NCBI GenBank assembly: GCA_024663395.1
Contig: JANFAH010000016.1
Span: 248,001 to 312,000, forward strand
Length of the DNA: 64,000 nt
From: Pisolithus tinctorius
Lineage: Eukaryota; Basidiomycota; Agaricomycetes; Boletales; Pisolithaceae
Reading direction: 5' to 3'
The notes below the pieces were generated by a model. The model saw only the letters and a program-made list of their open reading frames with translations. It ran no database searches and was not told the DNA's origin. How positions within the stretch are numbered: the stretch's first letter is position 1; each line of letters starts with the position of its first letter. The translations under genes and the position numbers were made by a program. Positions 48,017 through 57,473 of this stretch are shown one piece after another.

Positions 48017-49562
48017 CTACCAGATCCAAATGATATGACGACTGCCCACCTCGAGCACGCTCTGTACACAGTAGATGATGAATAGGGCGCTGCTAATGAT
48101 CCCAAGTACAAGAACCACCCGAACCCTCATCTCTACCAGTGAGCGCACAGTGCCCTTCAGTGCGAGATTCCGCGTCCAAAGATTCAGTTTGACAACCCTC
48201 CAAGAAGTCATGAACACTATTCGAAGATCATTAATGTGTTCGTGGGCCTTGAGATCCCTTACCATTATTCTTACATTTCCACACCTTGATGCAAGTGTTT
48301 TCCGCAGCTTCAGTGGTTGCCGTAGCAATTACACTATTACTGGAGTATTCGAAAGTCTAACACATGCTAATCAATGACCTGAGAACATAAATAGGTTGTG
48401 TGACGCACTGCGACAGCCTGCACGATGCATCCTGGAGTAAAAGTCAAAAATAACTTCCGTAGATGAGAAATGCGGACATACCTTCGTGTTCTAACAACTG
48501 GAGGAGCTTCCCTGATGGTATTTCCCAGATACGAACACCTCCATCAGATGAACCACTGACGATAGCAGCACCATCCTGGAGCCAGGACACTTGCACTGGA
48601 ATGTTTTTTTCTTCGGAAAGAGGTCGATTCTTGAGACGTATATCAGGGTAAGACCGTCCTGGAGAATAAATGTCGACACCGTCACCCAAATTCGTCAAGG
48701 CAATGCGTTTCGTGTCAAGTGAAAGCGCTGCATGACCACTAGCATAGTCGTCAAAAACAGATCAGTATGAAAGACAACTTCAACGCTTACACAATTTGAT
48801 GACTATGGATGGGATTGATCTGCCAGCGTTGCTCGAAAGAGCAAATGTCCCAACAACTAGCATGAGAATTGAACATTTCAATGCCTGAACATCAGCTCGG
48901 AAACACTTACACCACACCATGGTTGAGGTAGGCGACAACCAACTCGCTCCCCCTCTTTCCAAAAGCAAGCGCTCGACCGCGTATCCTCTTGTCGAGTTGC
49001 TCGGCCACAAGTGGTAGTTCCCTTGGTGGAGGGAAAATCTTGAAAGTAGCATATTTATCTAAAACATGTCAATTTTACCAGAATGGCCCTTTAATATCGA
49101 TAATGGAGCGCACTAGGGAAGACCTCTTTTGCGATGTGTATCTCAGAGCCTACAGCAATGGCGACATAACCGCTATATTCATCGATGGCGAGTGCAAAAA
49201 CCGGTGCTTTGGTACCGGTGAGAATAGAATTAGTTGATTCCTGAACCTATTAGTGGAGTTAGTTCATTCATAGACTGAGTTGCGTCCCTTACCTCCGAGT
49301 TTTCACAGATAGCTAAGGTACCATCCAAGCAACCAATGAATAAGCGATGCGAATGTCGAGGATCCCATGTCAGGCTGAGGATAGCAGAATGAAAGGCAAC
49401 GCGATACAACAGTGCGCCAGCGAGTGGCTCCCATACGATGAGGCTTCCATCCTCACTTCCACTTGCTAATTGACCTCCGGCCGGGGAAAAGGCAAGAGCA
49501 TTAACAGAGTCAGTATGGCCAATTAGCGTGTGCTCAGATGTAAATGGGTGGAAGGGTTTCAT
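48017..49562 (-). CDS. WD40-repeat protein with C-terminal membrane anchor (B)
   Basis: Starts at 49562 (MKPFHPFTSEHTLIGHTDSV). Blades read ALAFSPAGGQLASGSEDGSL, LSLTWDPRHSHRLFIGCLDG, KAPVFALAIDEYSGYVAIAV, GHAALSLDTKRIALTNLGDG, VSWLQDGAAIVSGSSDGGVR and NSVIATATTEAAENTCIKVW. The last exon encodes a hydrophobic helix, VRVVLVLGIISSALFIIYCV, near the end. The layout is thus a beta-propeller anchored by one C-terminal membrane segment, the same as the next gene upstream, with which it shares only moderate similarity. The join between the last two blades (about 48345-48385) does not close cleanly in my reading, so either an unusual splice or decay is possible there. Function unknown. Confidence 0.65.
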
Positions 49563-49803
49563 TGCCAGGGAATGTAATGGAGTGAGCGTACCAATGGTGG
49601 GCGATTTTAGCCTTTAGGACTTCGAATATGGAAACTCCGGAACATGTAGCCCGTGAAGACCATAGTTGGCTCCGTCATGCATCATGCATCATGTATCATG
49701 TACGATCCTCGACCCAACTCGTATTTGCTCTGTAGCATTTCATAATACTGCCATGCTATTTATAACCTAGGATTACGCAGAAGAGGATCTTGTAGTCTAA
49801 AGC

Positions 49804-51374
49804 TCAATTCTGAATGATATCGTAGAGGGCAGTGGTGGTCGAAAACCAACGAATACCAACTAAAATGAAAATACTTAATGCCAGGGCACAGAAAAAGTCA
49901 AGAAAACATCGGCGTCCCCACGGAGGTGAACAGTCACGACTGTCTACGAGATTTCCCTCTGTGCTTTCATTGAATATTACGCACTGAGGGAATATTTATC
50001 ATCAGCCTACACAGCGATAATGGACTAGTGCTTACTTCAGTCGACCACACTCGGAGAAGTAATGGATCGCCACTACTTGAAGACCCACTAGCAATGAAGT
50101 GCTTGTTGAACTGAGACGAGTTATACTATCTAGTTGAATCAGTTGCATATAGAAGGTAAAAATTAAACTGTAATACGCCAACAACTTGTACTGCATGAAG
50201 TTCTGCATACAATGTGAATGATAGGTATGAATAAGAGCATTCAGAAGACATGCCTTTGCCATGGTGTAGTACCTGAGCCAGTTTCCCAGAGTTAACGTCC
50301 CACAACAATACTTGTCCATTGTCGGAACCGGTAATCGCCATTTTTCCATCTGAATCAAATTGGACATGGCATATATAGTTTCGCCTTATTTTCAACTGAA
50401 GATGCCGAACGTGGTGCAGTGAGGGCGTCGGTTGATCCACCAGGCGATATATATCGACACCATCGATGAGATTCCAGACGAGTAATAGTTGGGAGATTTC
50501 ATGGTACGCGGTGCTCCCTCTAAATGGAAGTAAAGTCACAAAGGAGACCAATGGTCTAAAATAAAGTAAAATACATGCGGGTCCTCATCTTGTGATGGAA
50601 TATCTGGTTCCAAGGCGCAATCTTCCAAGCGATGCTGAAATCCAACTAAGTAGAATTTCAATTAATGAAGACCAAATCATACACTTCACGTGAATCCAGG
50701 AATGCAAACACTAGACAACGACCTTGGTTGAAGAAGTGAGCGGATATGGGCAGCGAAGGTAGCCGTGGATGTTGAGGGGGTGGGTGGACTTGGGCCAGGT
50801 GGAGGCTCACTGTACGTACCCTGCATGAACAATGATAGGATGTGGTTAATGGTGCTCGGCTCACCGCTGTTTTCTTTCGTTATTTGATACAGTGCAATCC
50901 TCCCTTGCGTAGTTAAAACCAAGAAGTTGTGGGTTTGGTCCAGCTCCATATATTCTACCGCAGAATCGAAGACCGTCTCCATATGGACCCATTCAAAGAG
51001 TACCTGTCAATTTTAAGTGATTGATGCTGCCTGTAAATCATCAAACCCACTGATCCAACATTGAAACGCCATACGACAATGGTCCCATTGGCGCCTGCAG
51101 ACAATAGATAATAAATGTTGTTGTGAACATCATCCCGAAGCCACTTAAGGGACACCACGGGGCCCTGCTTTGGTCTTAAGCGTCTGCGAAGGCTTCCGTC
51201 CTCCAGTGACCAGATGATGACATGCCCATCGTCACCTGTTTTCTGTGAGCACACACCACCACCATATGCCAATGACTTACTACCACTGGCAATGTAGCTC
51301 CCGTCATCCATGAATGCAACGCAATTGATAGGGCCGGAGTGCCCTTCGAGAGACCATTTTAGCCCGTATTCCAT
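49804..51374 (-). CDS. WD40-repeat protein with C-terminal membrane anchor (A)
   Basis: Starts at 51374 (MEYGLKWSLEGHSGPINCVA). Exons give CVAFMDDGSYIASGS, DDGHVIIWSLEDGSLRRRL, YYLLSAGANGTIVVWRFN, YMELDQTHNFLVLTTQGRIA, LLLVWNLIDGVDIYRLVDQP, ICHVQFDSDGKMAITGSDNG and FNKHFIASGSSSSGDPLLLR. The final exon (about 49804-49986) has RRCFLDFFCALALSIFILVG, a membrane helix, and ends YDIIQN. One intron, from 50253 toward a tiny exon near 50160-50183 (VQVVGVLQ), fits only with a GC donor. It sits between the B gene and the histone-mimic gene, all transcribed leftward. The partner bound by the propeller is unknown. Confidence 0.7.
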
Positions 51375-51582
51375 TATAGGTTGAGTATTCGCATCAACAA
51401 AATGGCATACGATTGACGACCATTGTAGGTGGTCATGTGATCTGTCTCGTGAAACCCTCGCATTAATGTCTCGTAGATGGTGCGCTAGTATACCCTTAAA
51501 TACTGTGTGATCGACATCTATCAAAAATCGAAGAATGTATTCACCAATGCAGTATAAATGACAATGACATGTACCAGTAGAA

Positions 51583-53276
51583 TTAAAGTGTGTCTGCAGG
51601 ATAAATCACATATTTAAGCCAGCCCGATGTTGAGTCACCACGGAGTACTTTGTATGAAGCCATTAAAGGCTGGGTGCGCACTTCGAAGCCGCAAGCCTCG
51701 GCCTGACACTTGGATACTCGGGCCTTCGGAGAATCATGTTGAGGGTCAACCTTTGACCGTGCCCACGGACGAATAGCTGCACACTTCGGACATGCCATGG
51801 GGAGAGAGGTACCCCACGGTCGCCGGTGGCTGTGGTACCAAGAATATCTGTATCCGGTGATGAGAGGACGGGCTGTAGAAAGGGCAGGGCCCGGTAAGAG
51901 GAGGCCCCTGGGCAAACTTAAACCCGAAACATGAAAAAGGATCACATCCGTGTGCATCCTCAGTGCAAGCGAACCCTCGAGTAGGTCAGGCAGGACGTCC
52001 GCGAGGTAATGTCCCTCAATCAGGACCTTGACACCATACGACACAATAAACAACTTGAGGGTAGCGCTGATGAAGTCTGCTGCGGTGAATGCGAGGGTGA
52101 ACTCCGGCTGGAGACTTGGGAAGGCTTGGTAAAATCGTCAAAAATAATCATAAGCAAGTCATACCGTGCAATCGATTGTTTTAGCGCGTCAAACGATTCC
52201 TGAAACGATACGACAGGTCCACAAGTCAGCATGACAAGCGTGGAAGCATGGACCAGATCAGCAAGCGGAGGAGAGAATAACCATCCCATGAACTACGTAG
52301 AAACGAGTAAGATTGCGATAAAAACGTCAATTTAATGCGCACCTCGTTGACCTCCATCGCAACGTCTTTGCCGTCCTCGCCCTTGCCAGCAAAGAGGTCG
52401 CCGCGGGTCACTTCACTGTGGACGGTCACGAAGATGATGGTGCGGCTGAACCTCCTTGCCACCAGTGTCGCGCCGAGCTTCTTGACCTTCGCCTTCCATC
52501 GATTTACCTTTGTTTGGGTGCCAATGTCGAAGGTAACAGCTAGATACTGCAGGGATTCCTTCGTGTGATACTCCTCGAGAGTCGTTTTGAGCAGCTGCGG
52601 CAGAGAACCAGGAACTGCCATTCCCGTGCATTGCAGATGGAGGATCAGAGTGGATTCGGCGGAGACTTGGGATTTCGAGGACCTTTCGCAAACACCAGAC
52701 ATGATGAGAGGTTTTTCAAGCAGGTGGATGGTCTCCCCGTGCACAGTGCGCGTGAAGGCCTTGCATTGTTGTTAGCTTAGTTCAGAGCGTCGATGACGTG
52801 TGACTCACAAAGTAGGGCATCAATTTTTTGCGCTTTGATGCGCCCTCCGCAAGCTCGTGGCAACCGGGACATTGGAAGTTGACATCCACGGCACACACCT
52901 TCTTTATGGCCTGTTGCGGTAAACCTAAGCAGCGCTCGCACACCACGCGCGGACAGGTCTTGCAGTCAAATAAGAAGTTACCACCATCATGGCAAAGGTA
53001 GCAATACTGAACGTGATAGCGCGTCAGTGGACACTGGAGGCAGTATAAAGGAGATATCAGACGTACTCTGTTAGATGTCCACTGCTCAGGTACAATATCA
53101 CCTGGGATCTCCGGGCTCTGTGGGCGAGATGAGGGAGTGGGTGTCAGTGAGCAAAGAGAGGAAGTCGATTCCGCAGATACCGCTCGAGTGAAGGCGGTGT
53201 GAGCCGGGTGGATGAACTTGACTCGTGTAGCAGTACCACATGCACTTTTCTTAGCTGTCTGCTTCGTTCGAGCCAT
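51583..53276 (-). CDS. histone-H3-tail-mimic protein with zinc fingers and CHAT/caspase-like region
   Basis: Five exons; introns at 53007-53066, 52760-52808, 52293-52342 and 52125-52164 (only 40 nt). The only in-frame ATG is 53276; the codon at 53288 is TTG. After Met removal the N-terminus is ARTKQTAKKSACGTATR. It matches histone H3 residues 1-7 exactly and keeps K9, S10, G13, A15 and R17. A PHD/RING-like finger follows: CYLCHDGGNFLFDCKTCPRV, then VCERCLGLP and FQCPGCHEL. A middle alpha/beta region has YLAVTFDIGTQTKVNRWKAK, TIIFVTVHSEVTRGD and ASTLVMLTCGPVVSFQESF. The His and Cys after beta strands resemble the catalytic pair of clan CD (CHAT/caspase-like) peptidases. A C-terminal zinc ribbon has CPKCAAI and CQAEACGF. 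I recall related proteins expanded in Agaricomycetes. Function is unproven; a chromatin-reader decoy or nuclear immune factor is an inference. Confidence 0.8.
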
Positions 53277-53429
53277 GGATGTTGCCAAAGAGCGAAGGAA
53301 TAATTGAGAACGCGTCGCACAACGCGCTACCGCGCACGATCTTTAAAAAATTGAAACTCAGAATCGAAGCCACATTTGTCGTCGTTTCTGTTGCCTTTTC
53401 ACTCTGATCAAGCAGGTGCTCGCTTGCCC

Positions 53430-53985
53430 AGCTCACGGAAACTGTTGGCTGTCGTCGGACATGTTGCCCATTCCAGTGAGTAGGTGCTTGCCCACCCGAT
53501 TTCCCTCTGTCTCGTGCTTGCCTCGTTCACTGGAAATGCTGGCTGTCATCTGACATGTTGCCCATTTCAGTGAGCAGGCGCTCGCCCACCCGATTCCCTC
53601 TGTCTCGTGCTTGTCTTGTTCACTGGAAATGTTGGCTGTCATCTGACATGTTGCCCATTTCAGTGAGCAGGCGCTTGCCCACTCGATTCCCTCTGTCTTG
53701 TGCTTGCCTTGTTCACTGGAAACTGTTGGCTGTCGTCGGACATGTTGCCCATTTCAGTGAGTAGGTGCTTGCCCACCCGATTCCCTCTGTCTCGGCTTGC
53801 CTTGTTCACTGGAAATGCTGGCTGTCATCTGACATGTTGCCCATTTCAGTGAGCAGGCGCTTGCCCACCCGATTCCCTCTGTCTCGTGCTTGCCTTGTTC
53901 ACTGGAAATGTTGGTTGTCATCGGACATGTTGCCCATTTCAGTGAGTAGGTGCTTGCCCACCCGATTTTCCTGTCTCGTGCTTCC
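53430..53985. repeat. 93-bp minisatellite, six copies
   Basis: The landmark catgttgcccat occurs at 53460, 53554, 53647, 53741, 53833 and 53926, giving unit lengths of 92-94 bases. Two unit variants alternate (tgtcgtcggac versus tgtcatctgac; gtaggtgctt versus gcaggcgctt). It begins about 150 bases upstream of the histone-mimic start codon and so occupies that gene's promoter side. Because 93 is divisible by three, long frames appear by chance on both strands. Confidence 0.95.
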
Positions 53986-53990
53986 CGTGT

Positions 53991-54435
53991 AGTGAGGCTG
54001 ACAACGACGTGCAAGGTCCCCAAGGTATGTCATGCAAGTGCGTTCGTCAAACCGGCCCCTTCCGGGTGCTGGTCTGGGCCGACTCGTCTACGATGTCGCC
54101 AATCTCGGTTTGTCTGTCCCCGTCCCTCATTTGCCATGTAGTGAGGCTGACAATGACGCACAAGGTCCCCGAGGTATGTCGCGCAAGTGCGTTCATCAAA
54201 CCGGCCCCTTCCGGGTGCTGGTCTGGGCTGACTCGTCTACGACGTCGTCAATCTCGGTTTGTCTGTCCCCGTCCCTCGTTTGCCGTGTAGTGAGGCTGAC
54301 AACGACGCGCAAGGTCCTCGAGGTATGTCGCGCAAGTGCGTTCATCAAACCGGCCCCTTCCGGGTGCTGGTCTGGGCCAACTCGTCTACGGTGTCGCCAA
54401 TCTCGGTTTGTCCGTCCCCGTCCCTCGTAACCCCC
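53991..54435 (+). repeat. 149-bp tandem triplication of a methyltransferase exon
   Basis: agtgaggctgacaa starts units at 53991, 54140 and 54289. Each unit contains an exon-like piece that in unit 1 reads PGAGLGRLVYDVANLG, the SAM-binding motif I of carnosine N-methyltransferase, flanked by intron-like sequence. Unit 2 has a stop (GLG then TGA) and VVNLG. Unit 3 has GLGQLVYGVANLG. The rest of the gene follows directly downstream. Confidence 0.85.
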
Positions 54436-55330
54436 TACCTTCTCCCTCATGGTTTTCATAGGCTTTGCATGTCAAGGAAACGAGTTTTCTCATTGTATGC
54501 TACTTGCTTCCTACCTCATTCTCAACAGGTACTGTTGGATCTATCACAGCTGCTCTCACCGACCTCTAACACTCGCGTTCACCGTTCACCTCTTACCTTT
54601 CACCGTGGCAGGACCCAATTGATCGACGAACACTATATATCCCTATATTCACTCCTTCTCCAACATACTATCCCGCGAAACCTTGCTTAGAGCCGTCACC
54701 ATTCCAGATATCCTTCCCTCTGACCTCCCTCCAGGCTCCAACTTTTCTCTCGTTGCTGGTACGTCTATATATACATCCCTCTGAGCATCTTTAAGCTATC
54801 AAACTCACGATTCATAGGCAACTTCGAGGAAATATACAGCGCAGAGAAAACAGATGAGAACGAGCTACATGCAGGGAAATGGGATGCTATTCTAACCTGC
54901 TTATTCATCGATACCGTTCGTCTCTTTCTTCCCTCCCATCTACGTCCTTCATACCTCCATGCTGACCAGACCTCTAGGCTGAAAACATCATCAACTATCT
55001 CCGTGTCCTCCACCGCATCCTCACACTTGGCGGAGTCTGGATCAACCCACGTATGTCCTATTTGTCCTGAATCACGCTCCGTCAATACCAACGAAATGAG
55101 TATCCTTCAATTGGATTGTACCTAGCTGAGGTCAAAGAACTCGCTCGTACGATTGGGTTTAAGTTATACGTACGTCATTGTCATTCCCTTTCTTGTCTGT
55201 CTTTCGTTCATGCGTCGTGTATACGCTGGCTTGCTCACTCGTACGATCGACACGTCCCATTCAAGTAACGACTACTCGATGCTCGGATACGTTTAGCAGC
55301 ATTTTGGAAGGCAGTCAAAGTATCGCCGGC
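53991..55330 (+). pseudogene. carnosine N-methyltransferase (N2227-like) pseudogene, 5' truncated
   Basis: After the triplicated motif I exon come recognisable exons: GFACQGNEFSHCMLLASYLI, IYPYIHSFSN, AVTIPDILPSDLPPGSNFSL, then GNFEEIYSAEKTDENELHAG, KWDAILTCLFIDT and AENIINYLRVLHRILTLGGV. These match the SAM-dependent family that methylates carnosine-like dipeptides. Upstream of motif I there is no N-terminal part, only minisatellite. After GGVWINP the conserved LLWHFEN segment is missing. The final GMLGYVYHASFW-type stretch has become MLGYV followed by TAG (about 55276-55300). Truncation, exon triplication with stops and a broken end make it a pseudogene. Confidence 0.85.
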
Positions 55331-55897
55331 GGATTAGTATGTACGTGGCTGCCGCTGGCGGGCTGTTGCTGGGATCTTGGTTGGTGGTGTATATATCCTA
55401 CATGGGGAACTGGTTTTGATGTAGAGAGGTTGCCGAGTAGTATCATATAGAAACTTACATGTGTGCCCCCCCCGCTATGGAAGCACATGTGTTTCTTTGC
55501 ATGACGGCCAGCCATTTGAGGGGGGAAACAAGTTGGAAATCGAGAATGCATAGCGGTATCAAATCCACCGAGCTAGCGACATAGAACGGTATTGGTATTT
55601 GCTAATCTAGCAGATGATTCAGCTGCCTAAGGGTATCAACGTGTATAGACGATTTCCCGTTAGGTCGTAAACAAAATCGTCAGATAGCTGTAATATACAA
55701 GTAATAATCACCGTCCGTCTGTACCAGATATTGCACCACAAGCTTATCATAGTTTTATGATCGTGCTCGAGCCATCGACATGCGGCTGGGCCGAGAGGAA
55801 ACGTTGTCACGTCCGGACTTTGCGCTGTTACCAGATCGAAAATATGAGCGTGTTTCGGAATGCCGCAATGCATGATTAAAAAAACTCACCACAAGCT
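55331..55897. other. intergenic region without recognised gene
   Basis: Short frames only. A run of cytosines lies near 55467. Probably the 3' flank of the RING gene and decayed sequence after the methyltransferase remnant. Confidence 0.5.
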
Positions 55898-56749
55898 TCA
55901 AGCATCGTAGAAAATGTCTGCCCAAACGTTGGGCTCGTTGAGATGTGGATCAGCGTCGACCTGTTTTGCTGGGGGTCCTAAAATGTCATTTACCGTGTTG
56001 ATCATATTTCCAGCGAGGTCGTTCTCGATAGGTTTGTTTTCGACATCGGTTAGACAACCAGCAATGGGACAAGTATAGTGGGCAGCGTAGATATGCTTGT
56101 TTTCAAAGAGTTCCTTGAGCTTTGCCGCCGTCACCGGTTTCTGTTTCAAGTGAGCAGGAATGGTGTCTCGCCACCTTAACTGCCTCAGCAGACTGTTATG
56201 GAACCATTTTCGGAGGCAACCATAACAGAAGGAGTGGCCGCAATCGACCAAGCTGGTAAGCACCGATAACGATTAGGCAGTAGCGCATAGATACCGTAGA
56301 GCACTTACGTGAATGGGCGATCAATGCACCTCTGACATACACCACACTTGACAGTGTCCGCATGCGCGGCTCTGAACTAATCCAAACATCGATAATCAGT
56401 GACTGTTCTCTCGTGTTGTGCAGTACTCACTCGTTCCATTATCTTCCGCAGATCTTCCTCTGCCCCCTTGGCATTAGCATGGGCCTTCTCTGCTGTCTCT
56501 TTTTCGGTCATCAACTTCTGAACTTCCTGCGTGCAATCAGAATTTGCGTTTATACAGAACAGTTTCGCTTACCCTACGAGATCGCTTCACATCTTCTTCG
56601 AGCAAATCCACGATTTGCGACATCTTCTGGAGTAAGTCCTTGGGTTCGAGGTCTTTATCACCGTCGGCGGGGAGGTTCGAAGCGCGAGACAGTGCTGATC
56701 GACCTTTGCGCGGAGAGCATCTCTGTGTATCAGAGCGAACGGGGGCCAT
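55898..56749 (-). CDS. RING-finger protein with coiled coil, probable E3 ubiquitin ligase
   Basis: Starts at 56749 (MAPVRSDTQRCSPRKGRSAL). A predicted helical region follows: DLLQKMSQIVDLLEEDVKRS, then EVQKLMTEKETAEKAHANAK across an intron. The RING begins HADTVKCGVCQRCIDRPFT and continues after an intron with SLVDCGHSFCYGCLRKWF. The last zinc pair is in YTCPIAGC, after an unusually long insert of about 40 residues. The tail is ENDLAGNMINTVNDILGPPA and ends IFYDA. The C-x2-C...C-x-H-x3-C-x2-C...C-x4-C order supports a C3HC4 RING and hence an E3 role. Its substrate is unknown. Confidence 0.75.
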
Positions 56750-56924
56750 GAAGAGCAGCCGTGTTAGGTGGGGCGATGATGTAGTGGGGACTAAGGGTGG
56801 TGGTGAGTCAAATCGACCTGGATGCTGGCGCACTTATAGGTTGCAATCTCTCTCCTTTTCAGAACGACACTTTTCACAAATCACACATTCTTCTGCGTCC
56901 TTGATTCGAAAGTGTCCTCATGGC

Positions 56925-57183
56925 GCGGACACAAGATTATTTGCTGTCATAGCTGAGTTTTGTGATATGAGCACCGTACTTGGCTTTTTTCACGTTAACC
57001 ACGTTGCAGGGACAAGCGACCAATGTCGTGCGTTCACCACAAAGGACACGGTGCGGACACGAGATTATTTGCTGTCATAGCTGAGTTTTGTGATATGAGC
57101 ACCGTACTTCGTCTTTTTCACGTTTAACACGTTGCAGGGACAAGCGGCCAATATTTGTCGTCCGTTCACCACAAAGGACACGG
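56925..57183. repeat. 128-bp direct repeat, two copies
   Basis: gcggacac..gattatttgctgtcatagc starts at 56925 and 57053. The copies are about 90 percent alike by eye and end in caccacaaaggacacggt. They lie upstream of the RING gene. No coding meaning was seen. Confidence 0.9.
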
Positions 57184-57473
57184 TTTTCACTCTTCACAAA
57201 TTCACACCGCGGATCATCGCTGATGCTACACGTTGCGGCGGCCAATAATTCCAATCACTGCTTTATCTGACTGACATACCTTAACTCTTTGTCTCCTAGT
57301 TTTCGTTCCCTTACGCTCCAGCAGCCTGATCAAATAGGTAGTGGCTGTGCTGCCCCGTGATGGATGTCCTAGTCTTAGCTCACGGAAACTTTTGCATCCC
57401 TGTGAGCGGCTTGTGATTTTATTTACGGTCGACGAAACGACCGTCACGGATTTTAGAGATTCTGTCCAACAGA

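Noticed and set aside
47805..48029. Extra C-terminal exon for WD40 gene B
   Set aside because: The membrane-anchor exon already ends with a stop at 48017, and I found no clear splice joining it to this frame.
53555..53992. Open frames of 69-89 codons across the minisatellite
   Set aside because: They arise because the 93-bp unit is divisible by three; the encoded peptides have no features, and frames are open on both strands.
53430..54435. Possible CRISPR-like repeat array
   Set aside because: Units are contiguous, without unique spacers, and this is eukaryotic nuclear DNA; they are a minisatellite and a triplicated exon.
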